Shown: positions 8,491 to 16,695, numbered from the stretch's first letter. The stretch: 64,000 nucleotides of DNA from Algibacter sp. L1A34 (GCF_009796805.1 NZ_CP047029.1:3114001-3178000), one strand, 5' to 3'. Numbers and translations are program-made. Notes: generated from the letters alone by a model not told the origin.

Positions 8491-9210
8491 TTACTTTTTA
8501 AGAATGCTGTCTAACACTAAATCTTTATCCAGTTTTTTAGTACAGAAAAACCAGTCTTTACAATCTAACTCTTCAGTAGAGGTCATTCTTTCTTCTGCAA
8601 CGCCACAAGATCCAGCTGGAGATACTATAACATCGTCACCAGGATTCCAATCTGCAGGAGTTGCTACATTAAATTTGTCTGATGTTTGCATGGCTATCAA
8701 TGCTCTGTATAACTCATCAAAATTACGGCCTAAGCTTAAAGGGTAATAAATTATAGCACGAACGGTTTCTTCTGGATCTACAAAAAAGACAGCTCTAACG
8801 GCTTGGGTTTTACTTTCTCCTGGTTGAACCATACCATATTTTTTAGCGATATCCATAGAAATATCTTCTATTAAAGGAAATTTAACTTCAACGTTTTTCA
8901 TTCCGTTAAATTCAATTTTCTCCTTAATAGTTCTTAACCATGCAATATGGCTGAATAAACCATCTATAGATAAACCAATAAGGCTACAATTTGCTTTATT
9001 AAATTTTTCTTCTAAATGTGCAAATGTCATAAATTCTGAAGTACAAACCGGCGTAAAATCTGCTGGATGACTAAATAATATAGACCATTTTCCTTTATAA
9101 TCCGAAGGGTAATTAATTTCTCCTTGTGTAGTTACTGCTGTAAATTCTGGTGCTTTATCACCAATTCTTGGCATGGTGAAAGTTTCTTGTTTTTCTAAAT
9201 TTGCTTCCAT
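8491..9210 (-). CDS. peroxiredoxin, Prx6-like (archaeal-type with CxxxxxC tail)
   Basis: Thiol peroxidase reducing hydrogen and organic peroxides. It has the signature HPADFTPVC with peroxidatic Cys56. A C-terminal Cys pair (CKDWFFC) resembles the extension of archaeal Prx6-type enzymes such as Aeropyrum TPx. The length of 239 residues fits that branch. It is monocistronic, with a GTAAC-type activator promoter upstream and a terminator just downstream. Its promoter matches that of the rhodanese operon in element and spacing, so the two are probably co-induced. Confidence 0.92.
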   Translation of the reverse strand: MEANLEKQETFTMPRIGDKAPEFTAVTTQGEINYPSDYKGKWSILFSHPADFTPVCTSEFMTFAHLEEKFNKANCSLIGLSIDGLFSHIAWLRTIKEKIEFNGMKNVEVKFPLIEDISMDIAKKYGMVQPGESKTQAVRAVFFVDPEETVRAIIYYPLSLGRNFDELYRALIAMQTSDKFNVATPADWNPGDDVIVSPAGSCGVAEERMTSTEELDCKDWFFCTKKLDKDLVLDSILKK

Positions 9211-9246
9211 AATTAATATATTGTATTATTGGTTTATTCTATGATG

Positions 9247-9290
9247 CAAATTTAAACCTATAGAGTAAGTCTATATATAACTTAAGTTAC
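9247..9290 (-). promoter_or_regulatory. GTAAC-class activator site and -7 box for peroxiredoxin
   Basis: Repeat ATAAC-TTAA-GTTAC at 9277-9290 (one base off the class consensus) and a perfect -7 box TAAATTTG (minus strand, 9254-9247). Spacing is 36.5 bp. Transcription should start near 9241 and the ATG is at 9210. Confidence 0.75.
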
Positions 9291-9371
9291 ATAAGTTGAG
9301 CAATTTTGAAAAAAAGAAGCATTATAAGGATGTGTTGCTCTAAATATATGGTGTAGTTTTCTGAATAATAT

Positions 9372-9388
9372 AAACCTGAATTAGGTTT
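9372..9388 (-). terminator. weak terminator hairpin after the thiol methyltransferase
   Basis: Stem AAACCT-GAATT-AGGTTT, 10 bp beyond the stop of the last gene of the rhodanese operon. The stem is only 6 bp and the T run on the minus strand is poor, so it may simply be a 3'-end structure. Confidence 0.4.
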
Positions 9389-9397
9389 TGATAGTTA

Positions 9398-9979
9398 TTA
9401 TTTCTTCTTAATTTTAATAAACAACTCTCTTCCTTTTCTTGAGTGATGAGAATTATGAGATTCATCCATTAACAGCACATCAAAATTTGGGTGAAAATAT
9501 TTTTTATATTCTGTTTTAGAACCTCCAAAAGGAGGGTGTGTTTTATTTAAAGGTGCGTTAAAAAGTAAACCTGCTATTTTACCGTTTGTATTTAACATTT
9601 TAAATGCTTTTTCTGCATAAGTAGTTCTTAAAATGGGGTTTATTGCACAGAAAAAGGTTTGTTCAATAATTAAGTCGAAAGTGATATTTATATCAAAAAA
9701 GTCGCCATGAATAAGATGATGTTCAGGAAAGGAAGGGACTCTTGTTTTTATGTTTAGGAGTGCAGTTTGAGATAAATCGATTACAAATACATTCTCAAAG
9801 CCTTTAAGGTGTAGATATTCTGCTTCATGAGAATTACCTCCACCAGGAATTAAAATTTTTAAGCTTTTGTTTGTTAACTGATCAAAATAAGCTTTTAATG
9901 GTGGTGAGACTTCGCCTAAATCCCAACCCGTATCACTTAATTTGTATCTATTATCCCAATAGCTTTCGTTTAAATCCAT
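9398..9979 (-). CDS. TPMT-family thiol S-methyltransferase
   Basis: 193-residue SAM-dependent methyltransferase of the thiopurine methyltransferase family. It has YWDNRYKLSDTGWDLGEVSPP at the start (a family hallmark), the SAM motif ILIPGGGNSHEAEYL, then VIDLSQTAL and HGDFFD. Bacterial relatives methylate thiols, including sulfide, or selenium and tellurium species. Its start overlaps the thioredoxin stop by 1 bp (TAATG), so it is the last gene of the rhodanese operon. In that context a role in removing toxic sulfur species is likely, which is inference. Confidence 0.88.
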   Translation of the reverse strand: MDLNESYWDNRYKLSDTGWDLGEVSPPLKAYFDQLTNKSLKILIPGGGNSHEAEYLHLKGFENVFVIDLSQTALLNIKTRVPSFPEHHLIHGDFFDINITFDLIIEQTFFCAINPILRTTYAEKAFKMLNTNGKIAGLLFNAPLNKTHPPFGGSKTEYKKYFHPNFDVLLMDESHNSHHSRKGRELFIKIKKK

Positions 9980-10275
9980 TAATAGGAATCTGTAATTACA
10001 TTAATTAATTCGTGCTTTTGAAGCATACCAGATTGTCTCCACACTTGTTTTCCTTTAATAAAAAGTAGCATAGTTGGTACACCTCTTACTTGGTATTTAG
10101 CGGCTATAGCTTTGTTTTTGTCAACATCTATTTTAATTATAGAAACTCTATCTTTTAATGTTTCTTTGACCTCTTTTAAAATGGGATTCATCATTTTACA
10201 AGGTCCACACCATTCTGCATAGAAATCTACTATTACGGGAGTATCTTTATCTATTAATTCTGAAAATTTGCTCAT
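9979..10275 (-). CDS. thioredoxin
   Basis: 98-residue thioredoxin with active site WCGPC (Cys23, Cys26) and the cis-Pro loop GVPTMLLF. It has no signal peptide, so it is cytoplasmic. It is the fourth gene of an operon with rhodanese, copper chaperone and cytochrome genes. It is probably a dedicated reductant for the sulfurtransferase or peroxiredoxin rather than the housekeeping copy. Confidence 0.93.
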   Translation of the reverse strand: MSKFSELIDKDTPVIVDFYAEWCGPCKMMNPILKEVKETLKDRVSIIKIDVDKNKAIAAKYQVRGVPTMLLFIKGKQVWRQSGMLQKHELINVITDSY

Positions 10276-10287
10276 AACTTATTTAAT

Positions 10288-11313
10288 TTATTTATCAAAA
10301 GTAATACTCCAAAGACCTCTAATTTCATTAATGTTATAACCTATTGCTTTATCTTGAGGGTATAAGCTTTCTAGTTTGCGTAATGTTAGTTTTTGAATGT
10401 CTTGGTTTATTTTTCCATGACATTGTAAACACATTGTATTTGTAGAAATAGGGTAGTAGACCTGAACTTTATTATCCAGTTGATCTACAATCGCCTTTGG
10501 TTCTATATTATTTTTAATATCGGTTTTAAAAGATTCAATATACGTTAATTCTTTTTTATTTGCTTGATTATTTTGGTTTCTAGGTTTGTCGGAAACTCTT
10601 TTAATAGTTGCGTTATGCACCACAGCCATACTATCTGTTAATGGGTAGGCTTTTATATTACAAAATGCTAAGGCTTGTAAAGTTCCTTTTTTTTGAATGG
10701 CTTTCATTAAATTTTTACCCAAAACGGCTTTTGTGGATAGGGCATATTTTAAGCCACGTTCACCATAAGATAAATCATCAGTACTCGCTTTTGTTTGTTG
10801 CATGCGCATACCTTGTCCGTTTCCTTTACCCAGGCCTTTTTTCATACCTTGACCATTGTTATTGCCTCTTTCTTGATTATAATGAGCTTCGAACCATTCG
10901 GGTTTATCAATCTCAAAATCGAACATATAATCTGCTATTTGGGTTATGGTTTCTTCTTCAAAAGGTAGTTTTGGCATCAAACCAAAACGGTTTACTGCTC
11001 CGTACATTTTGGCATTCTCTTCAGTTGGGTTTTTAATCCAAGCTAGCATATCTTTTGTAAAGTTGGCCTTTGTAGTTTTGTTATTTATATAACGTTTTTT
11101 TATAGCAATCATTGGTGGTCCAATTCGATCATCTTGATTTGCAGAAGGACTATGGCATGCATAGCAATTAGCTTCCATTAATTTTTTACCTGGATGGTTG
11201 TTTGCTTCCTTTTGATTTTCGAAAGCTGAATACTCTTTTTTCTTAGAATTATTACAACTAAAGATTAGAGCAGAAAAAATAAATATGACTATTAAATTTT
11301 TGATTTTAACCAT
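10288..11313 (-). CDS. c-type cytochrome lipoprotein with DUF3365 (Tll0287-like) domain
   Basis: 341 residues from the ATG at 11313. The in-frame ATG at 11349 is rejected because it overlaps the preceding gene and precedes the signal. A lipobox (ALIFSC) is followed by a monohaem cytochrome c domain with CYACH (about residue 48) and a Gly/Asn/Met-rich linker near 160-180. The DUF3365-like domain contains a second haem motif CLQCH (about residue 292). DUF3365 proteins are haem sensors or redox proteins. It is probably periplasmic, anchored by lipid, and may pass electrons during sulfur or copper stress. The fusion with a cytochrome c domain is notable. Confidence 0.85.
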   Translation of the reverse strand: MVKIKNLIVIFIFSALIFSCNNSKKKEYSAFENQKEANNHPGKKLMEANCYACHSPSANQDDRIGPPMIAIKKRYINNKTTKANFTKDMLAWIKNPTEENAKMYGAVNRFGLMPKLPFEEETITQIADYMFDFEIDKPEWFEAHYNQERGNNNGQGMKKGLGKGNGQGMRMQQTKASTDDLSYGERGLKYALSTKAVLGKNLMKAIQKKGTLQALAFCNIKAYPLTDSMAVVHNATIKRVSDKPRNQNNQANKKELTYIESFKTDIKNNIEPKAIVDQLDNKVQVYYPISTNTMCLQCHGKINQDIQKLTLRKLESLYPQDKAIGYNINEIRGLWSITFDK

Positions 11314-11314
11314 T

Positions 11315-11584
11315 TTATTTTGAAAATTTTCCTGTAGCACAACTAACAAAAGATTTAGCTTTTGAAACTAAATTATTATCGTCTTCTACCGAAGGATAAC
11401 CTATATTTTTTAATTTTTCTTTTACGGCAAGCGCATCGGCTTCATTTATGTAATTAAACGATACTTTACTTTCATCTACATGAACTTTAATATCCGAAAT
11501 ATTTTTAATATCCGATAGTTTAGTTGAAATTGTATTGGCACAACCACCACATTTTAGGTTTTGTACTATTATTGAAGTTTTCAT
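11315..11584 (-). CDS. heavy-metal-associated (HMA) domain protein, copper chaperone-like
   Basis: 89 residues, one ferredoxin-fold HMA domain with the metal site KCGGCAN (Cys12, Cys15). GGC instead of the usual xxC spacing residues is common in Bacteroidota. It has a short C-terminal tail with one more Cys. It is likely a cytosolic Cu(I) carrier. The next gene starts 1 bp after its stop. The mix of copper, sulfur and thiol genes suggests that the operon deals with Cu-thiol or sulfide toxicity. Confidence 0.85.
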   Translation of the reverse strand: MKTSIIVQNLKCGGCANTISTKLSDIKNISDIKVHVDESKVSFNYINEADALAVKEKLKNIGYPSVEDDNNLVSKAKSFVSCATGKFSK

Positions 11585-11636
11585 TTTTGAATGTTATTTT
11601 ATATGTTGGTAAAATGGGTTCGCCGTTAATTTTAGT

Positions 11637-11996
11637 TTATTTATAATTTAATATGCCTCCTTTTAAATCGTAGATTTCTGTAAAACCCATTGCAGCTAAT
11701 TTATTCGAGCATTGTCTGCTTCTAGCTCCGCTTCTGCAATACACATAAACAGCTTGATCTTTGTTTAATTTACTAAACTCGTCATTAAAATTACTAGAAG
11801 CCGAATCTATGTTTTTTGAGTTTTTTATATGTCCAGAGTTAAACTCATTTGGAGTTCTAACATCTATTAATTGTACGTTTTTGTTTTGTGTCTGTGCTTT
11901 AAATTCGAGAATATCTAAAACTTTTATTGCACTATTTTGAGGCGTTTTAGATCCAAATATTGTTGTGAATATTGACATGATTATGATGCTTTTCAT
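11637..11996 (-). CDS. rhodanese-like sulfurtransferase
   Basis: 119 residues, single rhodanese domain. The active-site loop is YCRSGARSRQC, with the catalytic Cys in the persulfide-carrying position. The N-terminal 15-20 residues are mildly hydrophobic (IIIMSIFTTIFGS), so export to the periplasm is possible. It is the first gene of the five-gene operon that runs down to 9398. It has a GTAAC-type activator promoter in front. Confidence 0.9.
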   Translation of the reverse strand: MKSIIIMSIFTTIFGSKTPQNSAIKVLDILEFKAQTQNKNVQLIDVRTPNEFNSGHIKNSKNIDSASSNFNDEFSKLNKDQAVYVYCRSGARSRQCSNKLAAMGFTEIYDLKGGILNYK

Positions 11997-12015
11997 TTTT
12001 GATTATTAATAAGCA

Positions 12016-12059
12016 TAAATTTAATCTAATTCCTACATTTTATATGTAACCTAAGTTAC
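12016..12059 (-). promoter_or_regulatory. GTAAC-class activator site and -7 box for the rhodanese operon
   Basis: Perfect inverted repeat GTAAC-CTAA-GTTAC at 12046-12059, extended to TGTAAC and GTTACA, with -7 box TAAATTTA at 12023-12016. Spacing is 36.5 bp, identical to the peroxiredoxin promoter. Confidence 0.78.
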
Positions 12060-12140
12060 ACAGATGTAATATCTAGTTTTTGCATTAATGGATATTTATT
12101 CTCTATAATTTAAAGGACTTTCAGTTTAAAAAATTAGCGT

Positions 12141-12773
12141 TTATAAATTTAAAATTTTCAAGTAATTTCTATGTAGCTCTATCTTGCCAAGCTGTTCCAG
12201 TTTTTTTAGTAGTCGTGATATTACAACTCTAGAGGTGTGGAGGTCGTAAGCAATTTCTTGATGTGTATATCTAATAATATTATCATTATTAACACTGGCT
12301 TTTTTCTTTAAGTATTGTACTAATCTCTCATCCATTTGATAAAAGGCAATACTATCCAAGGTTGCTAATAATTCGTTTATTCTATTATGGTAACTTTCAA
12401 AAACAAAATTTCTCCAAGATTTATATTTTGCCGTCCATTCTTCCATTTTACCTACAGGCACCATAATTAGTTCTGCATTGGTTTCGGCTATAGCTCTAAT
12501 TTCACTTTTTTTATGTCCTAAACAGCAGGTCATGGTCATGGAGCAGGTTTCACCTCGTTCTAAATAATAAAGTAATAGCTCGTCTCCATCATTATCTTCT
12601 CGTAAAACCTTAATAGCTCCAGAAATAAGCAATGGCATAGATTTTATGTAATCGCCTATTTCTAGCAACTTAAACCCTTCGGGTATTTCTTTATAAGTTC
12701 CAATCTGTGCTATTTCTTCAAGTAAGGCGTCTTCAAAAAGATGCCCATAACTATCGTTTAATTCATTTATCAT
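12141..12773 (-). CDS. Crp/Fnr-family regulator, Cys-rich (likely GTAAC regulator)
   Basis: 210 residues: cyclic-nucleotide-binding fold (about 15-125) and C-terminal Crp helix-turn-helix (YTHQEIAYDLHTSRVVISRLLKKL). Three cysteines, C77, C83 and C84 (TCSMTMTCC), sit where other family members sense ligands, so a thiol or persulfide switch is plausible. The recognition helix reads RVVISR: it lacks the Glu that CRP and FNR use to read TGA half-sites, in keeping with a non-TGA target. Its promoter carries a GTAAC-type site, as do three neighbouring promoters. I infer autoregulation and a local regulon. Confidence 0.88.
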   Translation of the reverse strand: MINELNDSYGHLFEDALLEEIAQIGTYKEIPEGFKLLEIGDYIKSMPLLISGAIKVLREDNDGDELLLYYLERGETCSMTMTCCLGHKKSEIRAIAETNAELIMVPVGKMEEWTAKYKSWRNFVFESYHNRINELLATLDSIAFYQMDERLVQYLKKKASVNNDNIIRYTHQEIAYDLHTSRVVISRLLKKLEQLGKIELHRNYLKILNL

Positions 12774-12796
12774 CTTAATTCCGCTTTAAGTTGTTT

Positions 12797-12839
12797 CAAA
12801 ATTACAATATCAGCATTTGAATAAGGTTACTTATGTTAC
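12797..12839 (-). promoter_or_regulatory. GTAAC-class site and -7 box of the Cys-rich regulator gene
   Basis: Minus strand reads GTAAC-ATAA-GTAAC (12839-12826), so the second half is one base from the inverted form. The -7 box TAATTTTG is at 12804-12797. Spacing is 35.5 bp, 1 bp shorter than at the other sites. The weaker site fits autoregulation. Confidence 0.65.
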
Positions 12840-12938
12840 ACACTCGATATGTTATTGTTCTATTCTAAAGTTGAAAAGATGCAACTTATAATAAGGATAA
12901 ATAAATGATTAAAAATTGTATTAAATATAGTGATGTCT

Positions 12939-13805
12939 TTATGCAGTAACAGCTTCTTTTAGCTTAGTATTATGTTTGTTAAAAGCTAGTATTGGTATGG
13001 TTACAATTTCTTCCATTTCTCTAACCAAATCTCTATGAAATAAATTATCAAGACTTAAGCTATGTTTACGTTCTAACATGGCTAACATACTTGCTTTTTC
13101 ATTATCTAAAACACTTACAAGACCAGATTTTATTTTAGTTGCAGCCATAGTTTTAAATGTGATTTCTTTATAAGAAATTTGCTCTAATAGTATAGATTTA
13201 AATCGTACCATTTTTTCTTTAGCAGTAGTTGTATCTGTTTTATAAATATGAACAACTTCTATAAGAGCTTCAAACGGGCTTACAATTTCAATAAGTTTTT
13301 TTATAGGTAGAATATCTTCCTTTTCAAAATCTGTTGCATATACTATAGTTGAAATGCTTTTATAAACCATACCATTTGGTATCATCATTACTGGAACTTC
13401 AATTTTATCTAACAATATATTTGCTATATTACTAGAGAAATACGTTCTGTGACTACGGGTATCTTTAATACCTAGAAGTACTAAATCTGGTGATAATTTT
13501 TTGGATATGTCGAGGATAGCATTTTCAACTGAAATGTTTTCGACAACATGAATTTTAATAGGGTTTTCTCTAAATTCGTTTTTAAGATGGGTTTCGCAGT
13601 ATTTTGTAACAATATCTTTTTGCTCTTGAATCATATTATTCTTCAATACGTCAGAACGTTTTATAACAGAAATAGAAACAGGAGGAACATCGTAAACGTG
13701 CATCACGTGTAAATTTGCTTTCATAATATAACTAAAACGATAAGCATATTTTAATGCTGAAGCATCGTTTTTAGTACAATCTGTTGCATATAGGATAGTT
13801 TTCAT
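12939..13805 (-). CDS. universal stress protein, tandem UspA domains
   Basis: 288 residues from the ATG at 13805, chosen because the family start MKTILYATDCT begins there and the promoter box lies between it and the upstream in-frame ATG. There are two Usp folds (about 1-145 and 150-288). The ATP-binding signature G-x2-G-x9-G-S/T is degraded in the first domain (LGIKDTRSHRTYFSSN), so it may not bind ATP like the Usp array at 24-29 kb. It is monocistronic, with a TGAC-type promoter. Confidence 0.88.
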   Translation of the reverse strand: MKTILYATDCTKNDASALKYAYRFSYIMKANLHVMHVYDVPPVSISVIKRSDVLKNNMIQEQKDIVTKYCETHLKNEFRENPIKIHVVENISVENAILDISKKLSPDLVLLGIKDTRSHRTYFSSNIANILLDKIEVPVMMIPNGMVYKSISTIVYATDFEKEDILPIKKLIEIVSPFEALIEVVHIYKTDTTTAKEKMVRFKSILLEQISYKEITFKTMAATKIKSGLVSVLDNEKASMLAMLERKHSLSLDNLFHRDLVREMEEIVTIPILAFNKHNTKLKEAVTA

Positions 13806-13825
13806 AACACTTAATTTTATCTGAT

Positions 13826-13869
13826 TAAAATTATGATTATACATCTTTCAAAAAAATGACATTCGTCAT
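13826..13869 (-). promoter_or_regulatory. TGAY-class activator site and -7 box for the tandem Usp
   Basis: Perfect inverted repeat ATGAC-ATTC-GTCAT at 13856-13869. The -7 box TAATTTTA is at 13833-13826. Spacing is 36.5 bp. The leader to the ATG at 13805 is about 15 nt. Confidence 0.75.
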
Positions 13870-13919
13870 AGAACCAAATTATTTTAGGACACTAAATTTT
13901 GAGTTTAATATTCCTGTTT

Positions 13920-14393
13920 TTAACTGCTTTTTCCTGAAAGATCTAATATTTTTATACGGTATACTACGGGGGCTTTGTAAGATTTTGTTTTGTTGGGGAA
14001 ATCGTTTATGAACTGAGGGTATTCATGATCCTTATTAGCTATTATTTTTTTTAGACCTAAAGTAAATTTGTGTAATTGATGTTGTGCAAACGTGCCATCC
14101 AGTTCTTCAAATTTACCATGCACAAGGATAGATTTCCATTTGTTTATGGATTCTATTTCGGTTATTGCTAGAGATGTTGCATTGTTTAATCTCATAGCAT
14201 CGATTTTATGACCTTCATCAGAATAACTAATAATACAATTATCTTCTTTATTATAATAATAAGTAATAGGAATTGAATAAGGTTTATTTTCCCATATAAA
14301 AGATAAGTAACCAATATAATTAGTCTCTAAAATATGCAAGCTTTCGCTTTTGGTTAAATCTTTCATGACGTTATATTTTAAACTAGTATTCAT
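13920..14393 (-). CDS. pyridoxamine 5'-phosphate oxidase-like FMN-binding protein
   Basis: 157 residues from the ATG at 14393 (or 148 from 14366). The split-barrel flavin-binding fold is recognised from LGYLSFIW-like and KPYSIPITYYY strands, then the strand ending GKFEELD. Family members bind FMN or F420 and include nitroreductase-like detoxifiers. The further upstream in-frame ATG (14468) lies above the promoter box and is rejected. The two candidate starts sit in a 27-bp tandem duplication. It has a TGAT-type activator promoter. Confidence 0.8.
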   Translation of the reverse strand: MNTSLKYNVMKDLTKSESLHILETNYIGYLSFIWENKPYSIPITYYYNKEDNCIISYSDEGHKIDAMRLNNATSLAITEIESINKWKSILVHGKFEELDGTFAQHQLHKFTLGLKKIIANKDHEYPQFINDFPNKTKSYKAPVVYRIKILDLSGKSS

Positions 14394-14416
14394 GATATTA
14401 TATTTTAAAGTATTAT
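14363..14416. repeat. 27-bp tandem duplication at the start of the FMN-binding protein gene
   Basis: Two copies of 27 bp (14363-14389 and 14390-14416), differing at 4 positions, each beginning TCATGA. On the minus strand this gives two in-frame ATG codons exactly 9 codons apart, with LKYN repeated in the product. It looks like a recent local duplication of a start region. Confidence 0.75.
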
Positions 14417-14420
14417 TTAC

Positions 14421-14463
14421 TAAAAATATAATTATAATAGGTAATCTACAATGATATATATCA
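14421..14463 (-). promoter_or_regulatory. TGAY-class activator site and -7 box for the FMN-binding protein
   Basis: TGAT-ATAT-ATCA at 14452-14463 and -7 box TATTTTTA at 14428-14421. Spacing is 36.5 bp. The predicted transcript start near 14415 fixes the start codon at 14393 or 14366. Confidence 0.72.
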
Positions 14464-14506
14464 ATCAACTATAATTTTATAGATTCGGAATTTTAAATGA
14501 ATGAAA

Positions 14507-14527
14507 TTTGGTAAGAAACTTACCGAA
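14507..14527 (-). terminator. hairpin beyond the MscS operon
   Basis: TTTGGTAAG-AAA-CTTACCGAA, a 9-bp stem with one G-T pair and a 3-nt loop. It lies 70 bp after the MscS stop. There is no good T run, so termination is uncertain. Confidence 0.35.
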
Positions 14528-14596
14528 TAGGCAAACTATATAGAAGTAGATTTTACTGTATTTATAGATATATAATGCTTTAGAAATTATTAAAAG

Positions 14597-15496
14597 CTAT
14601 TCTTTTACGTGTACTTTAACTTCAGGGATTTTAATTATTTCTATAGTTGTTGATGCTAATAAAACTTTGCCATTTGTTTTTTCAAGGGCTTTATATATAT
14701 CATTGTTTAAGATATGTTTTGTGATGCGTCTTTTTTTATAATCTACAATATATCTTAGGTTAAATTGAATCCAATTATCGTTTAGAGTAATTGCTAAAGT
14801 TGGGTCTACTACAGCGTCTTCAATGTAATATTTATTAACAACTTCATTCCATTTAGATTTTGAATTAATGGTGTGTTCAGAAAGAATTTCCGAAGCAATT
14901 TTAATAACTATAGATTTTGCTAATTCAATATCCGATCCATATTTAATGGGTAAATTAAACTCATCCCAAATAAAAGGAAAGTCTTGAGAATAGTTGTAAA
15001 TAGGGCCTTTAAAAACGAATGCATTGCTTAGTTTTACAATACGACCGCTATAATTATCACTGCTTACCCATTGGCCAATTTCCATCATGGTGGTATGCAT
15101 ACTGTTTACATCAATTACGTCGCCTTTAATACCATTAATTTCAATACGATCTCCAGGTTTGTATACTTTAACAATAAATATATATAATGAGCCAGCAACG
15201 CTTAAAATAAGTTCTTGTAACGTAAAAGCGATACCAGCAGTAAATAACCCAATAGCTAATGTGAAATCTTTAATATTGCCTGTGAAGTAGGAAAAGGATA
15301 GAATGATTAGAACTATGTATCCAATAATTTCTATACCTTTTTGAGACTTATATCTAGCATCTGTATCGGTAACTTTTTTTCTTAAATAACGCCGAAATAA
15401 TTGAATTAAAATAAGAACAAAAATGACAAGAATAACATATTTAAAAACACTAAATATTGTTGGGTTTTTGTCGAGCCAGTTTATTAATTGTTCCAT
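14597..15496 (-). CDS. MscS-family mechanosensitive channel
   Basis: 299 residues. Three membrane segments (about 15-35, 55-75, 80-115) are followed by the MscS beta domain (KPGDRIEINGIKGDVIDVNSMHTTMMEI) and a soluble C-terminal domain. The pore helix region is FTAGIAFTLQELILSVAGS. It protects against osmotic shock by opening at high membrane tension. It is the last gene of a five-gene operon with DnaJ-type chaperone genes, an unusual partnership that suggests a general envelope/protein stress operon. Confidence 0.9.
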   Translation of the reverse strand: MEQLINWLDKNPTIFSVFKYVILVIFVLILIQLFRRYLRKKVTDTDARYKSQKGIEIIGYIVLIILSFSYFTGNIKDFTLAIGLFTAGIAFTLQELILSVAGSLYIFIVKVYKPGDRIEINGIKGDVIDVNSMHTTMMEIGQWVSSDNYSGRIVKLSNAFVFKGPIYNYSQDFPFIWDEFNLPIKYGSDIELAKSIVIKIASEILSEHTINSKSKWNEVVNKYYIEDAVVDPTLAITLNDNWIQFNLRYIVDYKKRRITKHILNNDIYKALEKTNGKVLLASTTIEIIKIPEVKVHVKE

Positions 15497-15505
15497 TTTA
15501 ATTAG

Positions 15506-15802
15506 TTATATATCTTCATAAAGGCTTAGCCTATTATTTAAAGTTTTTATTTCTTCTTGTAGCGATTCAACTTGTTTTAGTAAATTATAAATAACATCTA
15601 CACCTTCTAAATTAATATCTAGATCGTAGTGTAAGCGTATCATTTTTTCAACTTTTTTTATCTGTTTGGTATGGATATAAAAGTCATTATTTTTAGCAAT
15701 AACCTCTACCAGTTGAAATTCCTGTAATGTATTTATAAAGGAAACCGGAACATTATAGCGATTGCATAGAATTGGTACAGGTATTAAATCTTGTATTTCC
15801 AT
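15506..15802 (-). CDS. CbpM-like chaperone modulator (MerR-fold)
   Basis: 98 residues with a MerR-like helix-turn-helix start (ILCNRYNVPVSFINTLQEF) and a C-terminal coiled coil (YNLLKQVESLQEEIKTLNNRL). CbpM binds the J domain of CbpA and blocks its activity. The gene overlaps the preceding CbpA gene by 1 bp, the same order as cbpA-cbpM in E. coli. The family call rests on size, fold and context. Confidence 0.8.
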   Translation of the reverse strand: MEIQDLIPVPILCNRYNVPVSFINTLQEFQLVEVIAKNNDFYIHTKQIKKVEKMIRLHYDLDINLEGVDVIYNLLKQVESLQEEIKTLNNRLSLYEDI

Positions 15803-16692
15803 TATTGACGTAGTTTTTGTAACTCTTTTATTAATGTTTTTTCTTTTTCTGTAAGGGCAGTCGGTATTTTTATTTGATAGGTAATATATAAGTCTCCAAA
15901 CTGACCGTCTTTTTTATACTTAGGAAACCCTTTTCCTTTTAGTTTTACTTGAGCTCCATTTTGGGTTTCTGGTTTTATATTTAGTTTAACTTTCCCGTTA
16001 AAGGTATCCACCATAATTTCACCACCCAATAATGCATTATATAAATCTAAATCTATGGTTGTATAGAGGTTATCTTTGTCTCTTTTAAATTTTGTATTGT
16101 TTGAAATAGAAAACTGAATATACAAATCGCCATTTGGACCACCATTAACACCTTTGCCACCGTGGCCTTTTATTTTTATGTTTTGTCCATTTTCTATACC
16201 TGCCGGAATGGTTATTCTAATGTTTTTATTATTAACGGTTAAGGTACGTTTGTGTGCTGTATAAACATCTTTTAAGTCTAGTTGCATTTCCGCATTAAAA
16301 TCTTGGCCTCTAAATTTTACAGATCGACCACCGCCTCCTCCTGAAGCTCTACCACCAAACATATCCTCGAAAAAAGAAGAATAACCTTGATCGGCATATC
16401 CACTAGGACCACCTTGAGAACTTTGATTATATTGTCCTTGTTGTTTTGCTTTTTCATACTCTTCAGCATGTTGCCAATTCTCACCGTATTGGTCGTATTT
16501 TTTTCTGTTTTCAGGGTGGCTTAAAACTTCATTAGCTTCATTTATTTGCTTAAATTTTTTCTCTGAAACTTTATCATTCGGATTTAAGTCTGGGTGATAT
16601 TTACGAGCCAATTTGCGATATGCTTTTTTAATATCGGCTTCTGAGGCTGTTTTTGAAAGCCCTAATAATTTATAATAATCTATGTAAGCCAT
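15802..16692 (-). CDS. cbpA: CbpA-like DnaJ-family co-chaperone
   Basis: 296 residues: J domain at residues 1-70 with the HPD motif (KYHPDLNPND), a Gly/Ser/Gln-rich linker including SGGGGGR, and two C-terminal substrate-binding barrels. There are no zinc-finger cysteines, so it is a type II (CbpA) rather than a true DnaJ protein. It stimulates DnaK under stress. It is preceded by a 70-residue gene (3 bp gap) and followed by the CbpM gene. Confidence 0.92.
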   Translation of the reverse strand: MAYIDYYKLLGLSKTASEADIKKAYRKLARKYHPDLNPNDKVSEKKFKQINEANEVLSHPENRKKYDQYGENWQHAEEYEKAKQQGQYNQSSQGGPSGYADQGYSSFFEDMFGGRASGGGGGRSVKFRGQDFNAEMQLDLKDVYTAHKRTLTVNNKNIRITIPAGIENGQNIKIKGHGGKGVNGGPNGDLYIQFSISNNTKFKRDKDNLYTTIDLDLYNALLGGEIMVDTFNGKVKLNIKPETQNGAQVKLKGKGFPKYKKDGQFGDLYITYQIKIPTALTEKEKTLIKELQKLRQ

Positions 16693-16695
16693 TAT

